15,026 nucleotides of DNA from Deltaproteobacteria bacterium (GTDB taxonomy: Bacteria > Desulfobacterota > Desulfobacteria > Desulfobacterales > ETH-SRB1). Each line of letters begins with the position of its first letter. Within the stretch, counting starts at the first letter, position 1. The translations under genes were made by a program, and so were the position numbers. This document shows, piece after piece, positions 1-7,450 of this stretch. The notes under the pieces were generated by a model. The model did not search any database, was not told the origin of the DNA, and saw nothing but the letters and a program-made list of their open reading frames with translations. The stretch covers positions 1 through 15,026 of the forward strand of contig JAUWQK010000006.1 of NCBI GenBank assembly GCA_030611115.1, read 5' to 3'.

Positions 1-1287
1 TTCTTCGGAAGGAAATGCCAGGCTTACCAGGTGGGGAATGCCTGATTGGGCAGCCCATCTTTTGTTTCCCACAATATGAAGGACAGCCCTTGCCCTGCTA
101 ACACTAACATTCATCAGGTTTGCGGTCTCTCTTAAAAAAGCTCGTGAACCTCGCGGCATATCCGGCCCGGCACACAGGCTCAATATCATAACATCACGCT
201 CATCTCCCTGAAAGCCATGGGCCGTGTCTATAATTACATCTGCGGATCGAAGAGCGTCTATCGGCATATCTTCCTAAATCCGGTCTTTGATCCAATTAGC
301 CTGCTGGCGGAAAGGTGTAACAACTCCCAAAGTGCCCTCGAACCGATTCTTAATAAGCATTTCTTGAATAACATATAATATTGTTTCAATTTCTTGAGGG
401 GCAAAACAGCCGGACGGGCCACCGCTTTTTATTTCAGATATTACTTCTGTCCAATGAATTCCCGCAGTTGTGTTGCCTGGAATTTTGAGACGGTCAGCCA
501 TTGTCGCAACCCGGAGACGACCACCATAGAAATTTTGATTTGAATAGTCTGCGATGCTTTCTACGCTTCGATAAGTTTCGCTAAGAAAGACAGGTCTAAT
601 ATTATTTGTCTGAGCAAAAAGGTTATAAAGTGAATTATCAGGATAGGAAAATCTCTGCTCTTCTAATTTGACAATGGCATGACGTTTTCTCAGCAAAGCG
701 TCTTTTGTTCTGCTCAGCTTGGTAGTATGTGACAACTGGTGTGGATCCCCAACTACGCCGACACGTTTAGCGCGGAAAATAATTGGAATTGCAGAAGGTA
801 TATCACATTGACTGGCCTCATCTAAAATCGCCAAATCATATAAACCCGGTATTAAGGGAATACGCGAACCTATCGAAAGATTGGTGACCGCCCACAATGG
901 AAAATGTTTTAATAGGAAAGGTAAGGATTTGTTAAGCGCCGATTGAGCAGTCTTCCTGTCAGCTTCATCAGAAACGGGATGGCCCAAACCCCTTAGCGCC
1001 GATTTAAGCGCAGCCAATTCCTCCCTGTCAGCATTTTGTGGCAGACCTGTCCAGCGACTAAGATTCAGGCAAATAGCCTGTGAAGACATTTCCGCCAATC
1101 TGTTGGAAATTTTACTTATCTTTGGAGCAAGCTCTTCTATTTGGGGTAAACCTTTTAATTCGGTCTCGATCGGTTTAGAATCCATCTGAAGTGAACAAAA
1201 TCTATTTGCTTCCAAAAGTAAAGGTATAGTCCATAGCACATGAATTGATACCATCACATTATTAATATAAGGTAAAAAAAGTATCAA
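1..1287 (-). pseudogene. Remnant of an SF1 (Upf1/Dna2-like) helicase, 5'-truncated and with an in-frame amber codon; runs off the left edge
   Basis: The reading frame of 337 codons from a TTG at 1287 to a TAG at 274-276 shows helicase motif II (DEASQCD, residues 156-162), motif III (VVGDPHQLSH, 178-187), a motif IV-like LSETYRS (235-241) and TPFRQQ (324-329). Directly after the TAG the same frame stays open for 91 codons to the window edge and supplies the two missing C-terminal motifs, DTAHGFQGDERDV and NVSVSRARAVLHIVG. So one helicase gene is interrupted by a stop rather than naturally ending there. No Walker A (GxxGxGKT) lies upstream of motif II, and the first about 30 residues are hydrophobic and unlike a helicase start, so the ATPase N-terminal half is missing. 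Without motif I it should not hydrolyse ATP. It points away from rpsQ and occupies the place where rpmC is expected. An ATG at 265-267, preceded by AGGA that overlaps the stop, could allow re-initiation. Family is clear; original role (repair, defence or mobile DNA) cannot be told. Confidence 0.8.
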
Positions 1288-1292
1288 TTCAT
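1240..1292. repeat. 12-bp perfect inverted repeat at the helicase-remnant/rpsQ junction
   Basis: ATGAATTGATAC at 1240-1251 is exactly reverse-complementary to GTATCAATTCAT at 1281-1292, separated by 29 AT-rich bases. It spans the 5' end of the helicase remnant, in the intergenic space that diverges towards rpsQ. It could be an operator-like site, a rearrangement scar or a hairpin; nothing in the sequence decides between them. Confidence 0.6.
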
Positions 1293-1344
1293 ATGCGAGG
1301 ATCTATAGGTATAACAAAACAGATAAAGAAGAATAGATGCTCCT

Positions 1345-1602
1345 ATGAAAAAGCAAGGAATGAGAAGGCAACTATTGGGAACAGTAGTTAGTAACAAGAT
1401 GGATAAAACCGTGATTGTTATGGTTGAAAGAACGGTTAAACATAAATTCTATCATAAGTATGTTAGAAGACGTTCTACGTTTTCATCTCACGACGAAAAC
1501 AATACATGCCAGATAGGAGATAAGGTATTAATAACCGAATCCAGACCTATTAGCAGGTCAAAAAAATGGCGCGTAAGTGAGATAGTTCAAAAAGCTATTT
1601 GA
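1345..1602 (+). CDS. rpsQ: 30S ribosomal protein S17
   Basis: S17 is a primary 16S rRNA-binding protein of the 30S subunit with an OB fold. The 85-residue product has the family hallmarks: GTVVSNKMDKTVIVMVER near the N-terminus, KHKFYHKYVRR in the middle, and GDKVLITESRPISRSKKWRV near the C-terminus. Length is normal. The ATG at 1345 follows only a weak purine stretch (GAAGAA), eight bases after a small upstream frame that ends at 1336. In the usual S10 operon rpmC lies immediately upstream; here that place is taken by the antisense helicase remnant, so the gene may depend on a local promoter that I cannot identify. It is the first intact gene of the block. Confidence 0.97.
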   Translation: MKKQGMRRQLLGTVVSNKMDKTVIVMVERTVKHKFYHKYVRRRSTFSSHDENNTCQIGDKVLITESRPISRSKKWRVSEIVQKAI

Positions 1603-1676
1603 CGGCTTCGTAAAAAGTCCATCTGCTCATTCCTCAAGATTCGCATGCCTTGCATATGAACTTTTTACTTTGCCGT
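1602..1676. repeat. Long imperfect palindrome between rpsQ and rplN
   Basis: The arms 1602-1622 and 1656-1676 are each 21 bases and pair at 17 positions around a 33-base loop. The conserved core is GTAAAAAGT facing ACTTTTTAC, flanked by ACGGC facing GCCGT. The left arm begins inside the rpsQ stop codon. It has no T-tract like an intrinsic terminator, so it looks more like an interspersed palindromic repeat or an RNA-processing hairpin. Confidence 0.7.
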
Positions 1677-1732
1677 TGATTTGATGACTTATTACGAGTT
1701 TAGTATTTGATGATATAAGGAAATTAAAGGCG

Positions 1733-2101
1733 ATGATTCAGGCAGAGACGAGATTGACGGTGGCAGATAACTCGGGCGCTAAGGTATTGTACTGTATAAA
1801 AGTTCTCGGAGGATCCAGGAGAAGATATGCAAGTATCGGCGATATCATTGTCGTATCTGTCAAGGAAGCCATACCTAATGCCAAGGTTAAAAAAGGAGAA
1901 GTCTTGAAGGCTGTTGTGGTTCGTACAAAAAAAGAAATCAGAAGGCCGGATGGATCGTATATAAGATTTGATGATAATTCAGCTGTTTTAATTAGTGCAA
2001 ATAAAGAACCCATAGGCACCCGTATATTTGGTCCTGTGGCAAGGGAGCTTCGAGCCAAAAGGTTTATGAAAATCATTTCGTTAGCACCTGAAGTTTTGTA
2101 G
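1733..2101 (+). CDS. rplN: 50S ribosomal protein L14
   Basis: L14 binds 23S rRNA at the subunit interface and takes part in bridges to the 30S subunit. The 122-residue product is full length and begins [19 protein letters not shown], with [30 protein letters not shown] and the C-terminal [13 protein letters not shown] in the expected order. The ATG at 1733 has AAGG stretches upstream (1717-1720 and 1727-1730). The 130-base gap after rpsQ is filled largely by a palindromic repeat. In E. coli this gene opens the spc operon; a separate promoter here cannot be confirmed. Confidence 0.98.
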   Translation: MIQAETRLTVADNSGAKVLYCIKVLGGSRRRYASIGDIIVVSVKEAIPNAKVKKGEVLKAVVVRTKKEIRRPDGSYIRFDDNSAVLISANKEPIGTRIFGPVARELRAKRFMKIISLAPEVL

Positions 2102-2130
2102 GATTAATATTGTCCCGGGAGAAGTGGCTT

Positions 2131-2460
2131 ATGGTAACAGATAAATGTCTTATAAAGAAAAATGACAAGGTCAAAATTATTATTGGTAAAGACAAAGGTA
2201 AGATAGGCGGTGTTCTTAAAGTAATCCGAAAGAATAACCGGGTGCTTGTGGAAAATATTAATATGGTAAAACACCATGTTAAGCCTAATGTTAAGAACAA
2301 GCAGGGTGGAATTGTTGAAAAGGAAGCGCCTATCTGCGCGTCGAATGTCATGTTGATGTGCAGCAAGTGTATGTCGTCCGTGCGAATCAAAATGCAGATT
2401 CTTGAGGATGGCAAAAAAACCCGTATCTGTGGAAAGTGCAGTGAAATTATAGACAACTGA
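2131..2460 (+). CDS. rplX: 50S ribosomal protein L24, zinc-ribbon form
   Basis: L24 is an early assembly protein of the 50S subunit. The N-terminal KOW-type part is clear ([19 protein letters not shown], residues 8-26). I prefer the ATG at 2131 (109 aa) to the TTG at 2110: the ATG has GGAG at 2118-2121 at good spacing and gives the usual short N-terminus, whereas the TTG adds seven unmatched residues. The C-terminal half carries CSKC (77-80) and CGKC (100-103) on either side of LEDGKKTRI, a CxxC-CxxC zinc-ribbon arrangement that the well-known E. coli protein lacks. It follows rplN by 29 bases and is followed by a 95-base gap with a long hairpin. Confidence 0.96.
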   Translation: MVTDKCLIKKNDKVKIIIGKDKGKIGGVLKVIRKNNRVLVENINMVKHHVKPNVKNKQGGIVEKEAPICASNVMLMCSKCMSSVRIKMQILEDGKKTRICGKCSEIIDN

Positions 2461-2465
2461 AAAAT

Positions 2466-2529
2466 ATAGATTTTCAGATAATTAATTTCACAAGGCTAAC
2501 GCAGTGAAATGATTTATCTGGGAATCTAT
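2466..2529. repeat. Long near-perfect hairpin between rplX and rplE
   Basis: A 26-base arm at 2466-2491 pairs with 2504-2529 around a 12-base loop (AAGGCTAACGCA). 22 of 26 positions are Watson-Crick and two more become U-G pairs in RNA, leaving two real mismatches. It starts five bases after the rplX stop and ends 26 bases before the rplE start. No T-run follows, so termination is unlikely; RNA processing, attenuation or a palindromic mobile repeat are possible. Confidence 0.8.
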
Positions 2530-2555
2530 AGCGTTTAATATAACAAGGTATTATT

Positions 2556-3095
2556 ATGTCGCAGTTAAAACACTATTATGAAAAAGAAGTTATCCCCAAG
2601 TTGATGGAGACCTTTAAGTACCAGAATATCATGGAGGTTCCTAAACTTGAAAAAATTGTGCTGAATATGGGCTTGGGAGAGGCTATCCATAATATAAAAT
2701 TGCTTGATTCAGCTAGAGAAGAACTGAAACTTATATCAGGGCAGCAACCTGTTATTACACGTGCCAGAAGGTCAATCGCTGCTTTTAAGCTTCGTGAAGG
2801 GATGCCGATTGGATGTATGGTTACCATGCGTCATATACGCATGTATGATTTTTATAGCAAGACAGTTAACGTAGCTCTTCCCAGAGTTCGTGATTTCAGA
2901 GGTGTTTCAGATAAAGCTTTAGATGGGCGCGGGAATTATTCGTTGGGGATCAAAGAACATATTATTTTTCCCGAGATCGATTACGATAAGATCGATAGGA
3001 TAAAGGGACTTAATATAACAGTAGTTACAACAGCTAAGAACGACAGAGAGGGAAAAGAACTTCTTAAGTTGTTAGGCATGCCATTCAGGAATTAA
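2556..3095 (+). CDS. rplE: 50S ribosomal protein L5
   Basis: L5 binds 5S rRNA and helps form the central protuberance of the 50S subunit. The 179-residue product is full length. It shows the family landmarks [11 protein letters not shown] (residues 48-58), [54 protein letters not shown] and the C-terminal [20 protein letters not shown]. The ATG at 2556 is preceded by AAGG at 2545-2548. Its stop TAA (3093-3095) overlaps the strong Shine-Dalgarno of rpsN, so those two genes are probably translationally linked. Confidence 0.98.
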   Translation: MSQLKHYYEKEVIPKLMETFKYQNIMEVPKLEKIVLNMGLGEAIHNIKLLDSAREELKLISGQQPVITRARRSIAAFKLREGMPIGCMVTMRHIRMYDFYSKTVNVALPRVRDFRGVSDKALDGRGNYSLGIKEHIIFPEIDYDKIDRIKGLNITVVTTAKNDREGKELLKLLGMPFRN

Positions 3096-3105
3096 GGAGG
3101 ATAAT

Positions 3106-3291
3106 TTGGCAAAAACAGCTCTTAGAATGAAAGCTATTAAAAAACCAAAGTTCAAAGTTCGGGCATACAATAGATGCCCTATCTGCGGCAGGCCAAGAGG
3201 TTTTTTGAGAAAATTTGGAATTTGTCGTATTTGTTTTCGTAATCTGGCTTCACAAGGCATGCTTCCCGGAGTTATAAAATCCAGTTGGTAA
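3106..3291 (+). CDS. rpsN: 30S ribosomal protein S14, zinc-binding (type Z) form
   Basis: S14 is a late-binding protein in the 30S head. This is the short 61-residue form with a zinc site made by C24, C27, C40 and C43 (CPIC and CRIC), ending in the conserved [14 protein letters not shown]. The E. coli type is about 100 residues and lacks these cysteines. Translation starts at a TTG (3106) with a full AAGGAGG at 3094-3100; no ATG would give the conserved MAKTA start. The gene follows rplE by ten bases. Confidence 0.97.
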   Translation: MAKTALRMKAIKKPKFKVRAYNRCPICGRPRGFLRKFGICRICFRNLASQGMLPGVIKSSW

Positions 3292-3342
3292 TTTTTGTAT
3301 TTATAATAAATAGTTAAAGGTTATATAGTTACGGAGAAAACA

Positions 3343-3741
3343 ATGGCAATGAGCGATTCAATTGCAGATATGTTGACCAGAATCAGGAATGCTGAAAAGG
3401 CAAAATTCAACGTTGTTAATATTCCCGCATCAAAATTGAAAATTGAGATAGCTAGAATATTAAAAAATGAAGGATTTATTAAGAATTATAAATTTATAAA
3501 AGATACCAAACAAGGTGTCTTGCGTATCTATCTTAAATATGGGCAAGCACAGTCAAAGGTGATATTTGGCCTTGATCGTGTCAGCAAACCCAGCAGAAGG
3601 GTTTACGTAAAGAGTAAAGATATAAAGCCGGTTTTAAACGGCATGGGCATTGCAATTTTATCCACATCTAAGGGGATAATGACAGACAAAAAAGCCAGGA
3701 ATGAGAATATAGGAGGCGAGATCCTCTGTAATATATGGTAG
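3343..3741 (+). CDS. rpsH: 30S ribosomal protein S8
   Basis: S8 is a primary 16S rRNA-binding protein of the 30S platform and in E. coli represses translation of the spc operon by binding its mRNA. The 132-residue product has the standard N-terminus ([14 protein letters not shown]), the core [17 protein letters not shown], and the C-terminal RNA-binding signature [20 protein letters not shown]. Start ATG 3343 is supported by GGAG seven bases upstream; an internal ATG at 3349 is possible but less well spaced. Whether autoregulation through S8 operates here cannot be read from the sequence. Confidence 0.97.
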   Translation: MAMSDSIADMLTRIRNAEKAKFNVVNIPASKLKIEIARILKNEGFIKNYKFIKDTKQGVLRIYLKYGQAQSKVIFGLDRVSKPSRRVYVKSKDIKPVLNGMGIAILSTSKGIMTDKKARNENIGGEILCNIW

Positions 3742-3760
3742 CAGATAGGAGTATTATTAT

Positions 3761-4300
3761 ATGTCTCGAGTAGGCAAAAAACCGATACAGATACCTGATA
3801 AAACAAAGGTATTATATAAAGACAGGATAGTTACTGTCAAGGGACAGAAAGGTGCTCTTTCAAGATCCGTACATCCTTTAATCAATCTTGAAATAAAAGA
3901 TGGCATTGTGAATGTGACCATGAAAAATGATGACAGAGTCAGCAGGTCATTGCAGGGACTTACCAGAAGTCTTGTCGCTAATATGGTAACCGGTGTAAAC
4001 AAGGGGTTTGAACGTGTTCTGGAGATAAACGGCATAGGCTATCGTGCCACGCTTAGTGGTAATCGTATAGTTTTTAATCTTGGATATTCACATCCTATCG
4101 ATTTTGATCTGCCGGAGGGTATTTCCGCATCTATTGACAGAGATAATATTATAAAGCTTTCCGGAATTGATAAAGAACAGTTAGGTCAAATATCTGCAGC
4201 AATTAGAAGATTAAGACCGCCCGAGCCATATAAAGGCAAGGGGATCAAGTATGCTGAGGAATATATACATAAAAAAGCAGGTAAAACCGGCACTAAATAG
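3761..4300 (+). CDS. rplF: 50S ribosomal protein L6
   Basis: L6 lies near the factor-binding site of the 50S subunit. The 179-residue product begins MSRVGKKPIQIP and carries the two tandem L6 folds, ending in the family signature PPEPYKGKGIKYAEEYIHKK (residues 153-172). Length is normal. It lies 19 bases after rpsH. The 87 bases that follow contain a repeat with a perfect palindrome before rplR. Confidence 0.98.
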   Translation: MSRVGKKPIQIPDKTKVLYKDRIVTVKGQKGALSRSVHPLINLEIKDGIVNVTMKNDDRVSRSLQGLTRSLVANMVTGVNKGFERVLEINGIGYRATLSGNRIVFNLGYSHPIDFDLPEGISASIDRDNIIKLSGIDKEQLGQISAAIRRLRPPEPYKGKGIKYAEEYIHKKAGKTGTK

Positions 4301-4302
4301 CA

Positions 4303-4350
4303 GTAGGGGCACGGCGCTAATTGTAGGGGCACGGCGCACCGTGCCCCTAC
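4303..4350. repeat. GTAGGGGCACGG direct repeat with a perfect palindrome
   Basis: The 15-mer GTAGGGGCACGGCGC occurs at 4303-4317 and again at 4323-4337. The second copy continues into a perfect hairpin: GTAGGGGCACGG (4323-4334), loop CGCA, CCGTGCCCCTAC (4339-4350). The GC-rich palindrome stands out from the AT-rich surroundings. It resembles dispersed REP-type palindromes with this kind of core seen in many bacteria; that identification is from memory and needs a genome-wide copy count. Confidence 0.85.
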
Positions 4351-4387
4351 TTAGATGTTCGGATTTTGTCTGAAGGGGATAAATAAG

Positions 4388-4756
4388 ATGGGTTCGTTGG
4401 ATCAAAGAAGACTTGCGCGTTTGAAGAGAAAAAAAAGAATAAGAAAGTCCATGTTCGGCACACAACAAAGGCCAAGGCTGAGTATCTATCGAAGCGCAAA
4501 ACATATCTATGCGCAGTTGATTGATGATACCACCGGACATACTTTGGCTTCGGTATCAACTTTGGAACAGGTAGTCAAAGAATCTCCTGAATATAAAAAT
4601 AAAGTTTCAGTGGCGACCCTTGTCGGAAAACTTGTAGCTGAACGTGCTAATGAACAGGGAATTAAAAAAATAGTATTTGATCGGAATGGTTTTTTATACC
4701 ACGGTCGGGTTAAGGCGGTTTCCGATGGTGCACGTGAAGCTGGTTTGGATTTTTAA
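4388..4756 (+). CDS. rplR: 50S ribosomal protein L18
   Basis: L18 binds 5S rRNA together with L5 and L25-type proteins. The 122-residue product begins [20 protein letters not shown], with [20 protein letters not shown] in the middle and [26 protein letters not shown] at the end, all typical. I chose the ATG at 4388, which has GGGG at 4375-4378 at good spacing and gives normal length, over an in-frame ATG at 4355 that adds 11 unrelated residues and lies next to the palindromic repeat. rpsE follows after 16 bases. Confidence 0.97.
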   Translation: MGSLDQRRLARLKRKKRIRKSMFGTQQRPRLSIYRSAKHIYAQLIDDTTGHTLASVSTLEQVVKESPEYKNKVSVATLVGKLVAERANEQGIKKIVFDRNGFLYHGRVKAVSDGAREAGLDF

Positions 4757-4772
4757 ATAAGGAGGCGGAATC

Positions 4773-5267
4773 TTGTTTAAACAAGATACAGACGAAAGTC
4801 AGTTGATTGATAAAGTAGTTCACATTAACCGGGTAGCGAAGGTAGTTAAAGGCGGTCGCAGGTTCAGTTTTAGCGCTATAGTTGTTGTCGGTGATGGAAA
4901 TGGCAGTGTTGGTTATGGTTTGGGTAAAGCAGGGGAAGTACCGGAAGCGATCCGAAAAGGTATAGAAAAAGCAAAAAAGAACATGATTAAAGTTTCCCTG
5001 ATTGATGGAACAATTCCCTTTGAGGTTATAGGAAAGTTTGGTGCAGGGAAAGTGTTTTTAAAACCTGCTTCACAAGGAACAGGAGTTATAGCCGGCGGTG
5101 CTGTTCGGGCTGTGTTAGAGGTAGTCGGCGTAAATAATATTCTTACAAAGTGTATTGGATCCCATAATCCTCATAATTTGGTGAAAGCTACTGTTACAGG
5201 GCTAAGGCAACTTCAAAGTCGTGAACAGGTAGCTGCCAAGCGTGGCAAAAGGGTAGAAGATTTGTAA
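4773..5267 (+). CDS. rpsE: 30S ribosomal protein S5
   Basis: S5 helps form the mRNA entry channel and influences decoding fidelity. The 164-residue product has the N-terminal RNA-binding domain ([18 protein letters not shown], residues 18-35), the glycine-rich [20 protein letters not shown] (40-59) and the C-terminal [19 protein letters not shown] (98-116). It starts at a TTG (4773) behind AAGGAGG (4759-4765). A 239-base gap follows before rpmD, much longer than usual for this operon and bounded by heptamer arrays. Confidence 0.97.
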   Translation: MFKQDTDESQLIDKVVHINRVAKVVKGGRRFSFSAIVVVGDGNGSVGYGLGKAGEVPEAIRKGIEKAKKNMIKVSLIDGTIPFEVIGKFGAGKVFLKPASQGTGVIAGGAVRAVLEVVGVNNILTKCIGSHNPHNLVKATVTGLRQLQSREQVAAKRGKRVEDL

Positions 5268-5274
5268 AATAACA

Positions 5275-5482
5275 ATTGAAAATTGACTATTGAAGATTGA
5301 AAATTTAATGTATTCTATTAATTTTCAGAGATCATAACAAATGACCTTTTATTGAGGCAACTCATTGAAATTACAAGAAAAGTATATCTCAGAATCAGTT
5401 TGCGCATCAATGAGCTATAACAAAAAGACAGAGCGAAGCGATTCCACAAGTATTCAATATTCAATATTCAGTATTCAATATT
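5275..5482. repeat. Paired inverted arrays of 7-bp repeats between rpsE and rpmD
   Basis: The left array at 5275-5306 reads ATTGAAA, ATTGACT, ATTGAAG, ATTGAAA, then ATTT. The right array at 5452-5482 reads ATTCAAT, ATTCAAT, ATTCAGT, ATTCAAT, then ATT; its reverse complement is ATTGAAT-type, matching the left array. Between them lies another short inverted repeat, CTCATTGA at 5361-5368 and TCAATGAG at 5407-5414. Apart from these repeats I see no gene or clear promoter in the 239-base gap. Confidence 0.8.
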
Positions 5483-5506
5483 ATGAGCAGTAAGAGGGAA
5501 ATATAA

Positions 5507-5701
5507 ATGTCTGGTAAATTGAAGGTGACTCTTGTTAAAAGCATGATCGGAAGGCCTGAAAAACATCGCAAAATATTGCGTAGTATGGGGCTTGCAAAGA
5601 TAAACAGAACAATCGAATTTATAGATACTCCTTCTATCCGGGGGATGATAAATAAGGTTTCGCATTTAGTGCAGGCGGAGGAGAAGATAGATGAGGCTTG
5701 A
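5507..5701 (+). CDS. rpmD: 50S ribosomal protein L30
   Basis: L30 is a small 50S protein present in many but not all bacteria. The 64-residue product begins [20 protein letters not shown], followed by [32 protein letters not shown], typical of the family. Start ATG 5507 has AGAGGG shortly upstream. Its last 11 bases overlap the start of rplO (ATG at 5691), which implies coupled translation. Confidence 0.96.
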   Translation: MSGKLKVTLVKSMIGRPEKHRKILRSMGLAKINRTIEFIDTPSIRGMINKVSHLVQAEEKIDEA

Positions 5702-6131
5702 TGAATTGTCACCGGCAAAGGGATCTCGAAAATCTCGGAAACGTCTTGGTCGCGGTGTGGGTTCAGGAAGAGGCAAGACTGCCGGTAGAGGTACTAAGGG
5801 GCATAATAGTCGTTCCGGCGGAGGTGTGAGACCTGGTTTTGAAGGCGGTCAAATGCCTATTCATCGTCGTTTGCCAAAACGTGGTTTTACAAATATTTTC
5901 AGAAAAAATATTGCTGTAGTTAATATACGTGACCTGTCGAGATTTGAGAAAAACAGCATAGTAGATGAAGATGCTCTTTTTAACTCCGGTCTTGTTAAGG
6001 GTAAAATTGATGGTATCAAACTTCTTGGTCAAGGCGAAATAAAAATTTCTCTTACGGTACGGTTAAACACTGTCAGTAAAAATGCCAGGGAAAAAATTCT
6101 TGCTGCCGGTGGAAATATAGAGGTTTTATAG
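5691..6131 (+). CDS. rplO: 50S ribosomal protein L15
   Basis: L15 is a late-assembly 50S protein. The 146-residue product has the characteristic glycine/arginine-rich extended N-terminus ([19 protein letters not shown], residues 20-38, and [17 protein letters not shown], 50-66) followed by a globular domain ending [12 protein letters not shown]. It overlaps rpmD by 11 bases and is followed by secY after one base, matching the conserved rpmD-rplO-secY order. Confidence 0.98.
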   Translation: MRLDELSPAKGSRKSRKRLGRGVGSGRGKTAGRGTKGHNSRSGGGVRPGFEGGQMPIHRRLPKRGFTNIFRKNIAVVNIRDLSRFEKNSIVDEDALFNSGLVKGKIDGIKLLGQGEIKISLTVRLNTVSKNAREKILAAGGNIEVL

Positions 6132-6132
6132 T

Positions 6133-7449
6133 ATGGCTGTCGAGGGGTTCGGAAATATATTTAAAATACCCGAGCTAAAAAAAAGGATACTATACACTTT
6201 TGCTCTTCTTATAGTTTACCGTATCGGAGTGCATGTTCCAACTCCCGGCATAGATGCTGTTGCGCTCGCCTCGTTTTTTGCTCGAGCAAAAGGGACTTTG
6301 CTTGGCCTGTTTGATATGTTTTCAGGCGGTGCGTTAGAGAGGCTCTCGGTTTTTGCTCTGGGGATAATGCCTTACATAAGTGCGTCCATTATTCTCCAAC
6401 TCTTAACAGTAGTTATACCGCATTTAGAGAGGCTGTCAAAAGAGGGCGAGCAAGGACGAAAAAAGATTACACAATATACCCGTTACGGAACTGTATTGTT
6501 AAGTATAATACAAGGGTTCGGTATCAGCGTAGGCCTTGAACAAATGACTTCGCCTGGCGGTGCTCCTGTGGTTCTACATCCTGGATGGGAATTCAGACTT
6601 ATGACCGTAATTACCCTGACGGCAGGAACCGCCTTTATTATGTGGTTAGGTGAGCAGATAACGGAGAGAGGGATCGGTAATGGTATTTCACTTATAATAT
6701 TTGCCGGTATTGTTGCCCGGCTGCCAACTGCGATAGCAAATACTTTTAAACTCCTTTCAACAGGAGAAATGGGAATCTTTTTAATCATAATTATGACAGT
6801 TTTTATGATAGCTGTCGTAGGTTGCATTATATTTGTTGAGCAGGGTCAGCGACGCATACCGGTACAATATGCTAAAAGGGTTGTGGGCCGAAAAATGTAC
6901 GGAGGTCAGAGTACCCATCTTCCATTGAAGATTAATACATCCGGAGTAATACCACCTATTTTTGCATCATCAATTATGATGTTTCCGGCAACTATAGGCA
7001 GTTTTATAGCAGTTGCATGGATGCAGAATATTGTCTCTGCAATAACGCCCGGCAGCATTATTTATGAAGTATTATTTGTAGGTCTAATATTCTTTTTCTG
7101 TTATTTTTATACTGCCATTACATTTAATCCTGATGATGTTGCGGAAAATATGAAAAAACATGGCGGCTATATACCTGGCATCCGTCCGGGTAAGCGTACA
7201 GCGGACTATATTGAGAGAGTTTTGACTCGAATAACTCTTGGTGGGGCGATATATGTTTCAGCAGTATGTGTGCTTCCGTCAATTTTAATATCAAAATTTA
7301 ACGTTCCTTTTTATTTCGGCGGCACGGCTCTTCTTATAGTTGTTGGTGTAGCCATTGATACTGTATCTCAAATAGAATCACACATGTTGACACGTCATTA
7401 CGAGGGTTTTTTAAAAAAGAGCGGAGATAGGATCAAAGGAAGATTTTAA
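6133..7449 (+). CDS. secY: Protein translocase channel subunit SecY
   Basis: SecY is the pore of the SecYEG translocon in the inner membrane; it secretes and inserts proteins driven by SecA or the ribosome. The 438-residue product has ten predicted hydrophobic segments. Recognised landmarks are TPGID (37-41) near the plug region, [20 protein letters not shown] (65-84), GERGIG-like [16 protein letters not shown] (177-192), the cytosolic loop [10 protein letters not shown] (240-249), and the C5 loop [12 protein letters not shown] (349-360) where SecA and ribosomes dock. Length is normal. It starts one base after the rplO stop, so translation is probably coupled. Confidence 0.98.
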   Translation: MAVEGFGNIFKIPELKKRILYTFALLIVYRIGVHVPTPGIDAVALASFFARAKGTLLGLFDMFSGGALERLSVFALGIMPYISASIILQLLTVVIPHLERLSKEGEQGRKKITQYTRYGTVLLSIIQGFGISVGLEQMTSPGGAPVVLHPGWEFRLMTVITLTAGTAFIMWLGEQITERGIGNGISLIIFAGIVARLPTAIANTFKLLSTGEMGIFLIIIMTVFMIAVVGCIIFVEQGQRRIPVQYAKRVVGRKMYGGQSTHLPLKINTSGVIPPIFASSIMMFPATIGSFIAVAWMQNIVSAITPGSIIYEVLFVGLIFFFCYFYTAITFNPDDVAENMKKHGGYIPGIRPGKRTADYIERVLTRITLGGAIYVSAVCVLPSILISKFNVPFYFGGTALLIVVGVAIDTVSQIESHMLTRHYEGFLKKSGDRIKGRF

Positions 7450-7450
7450 G

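Noticed and set aside
1303..1320. Sigma-70-like promoter before rpsQ (TATAAC)
   Set aside because: A -10-like hexamer is present but no convincing -35 at 16-18 bp spacing; AT-rich DNA gives such matches by chance.
1738..2076. Minus-strand open frame opposite rplN (and similar frames opposite rplE, rplF, secY, map, rpoA and rplQ)
   Set aside because: They lie wholly within well-supported ribosomal or secretion genes, show no recognisable domains and lack ribosome binding sites; they are shadows.
2466..2529. Intrinsic terminator after rplX
   Set aside because: The hairpin is AT-rich and no U-tract follows; downstream genes must be co-transcribed.
5452..5482. CRISPR array from repeated ATTCAAT units
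   Set aside because: Units are 7 bp and contiguous with no unique spacers; CRISPR repeats are much longer with spacers between.
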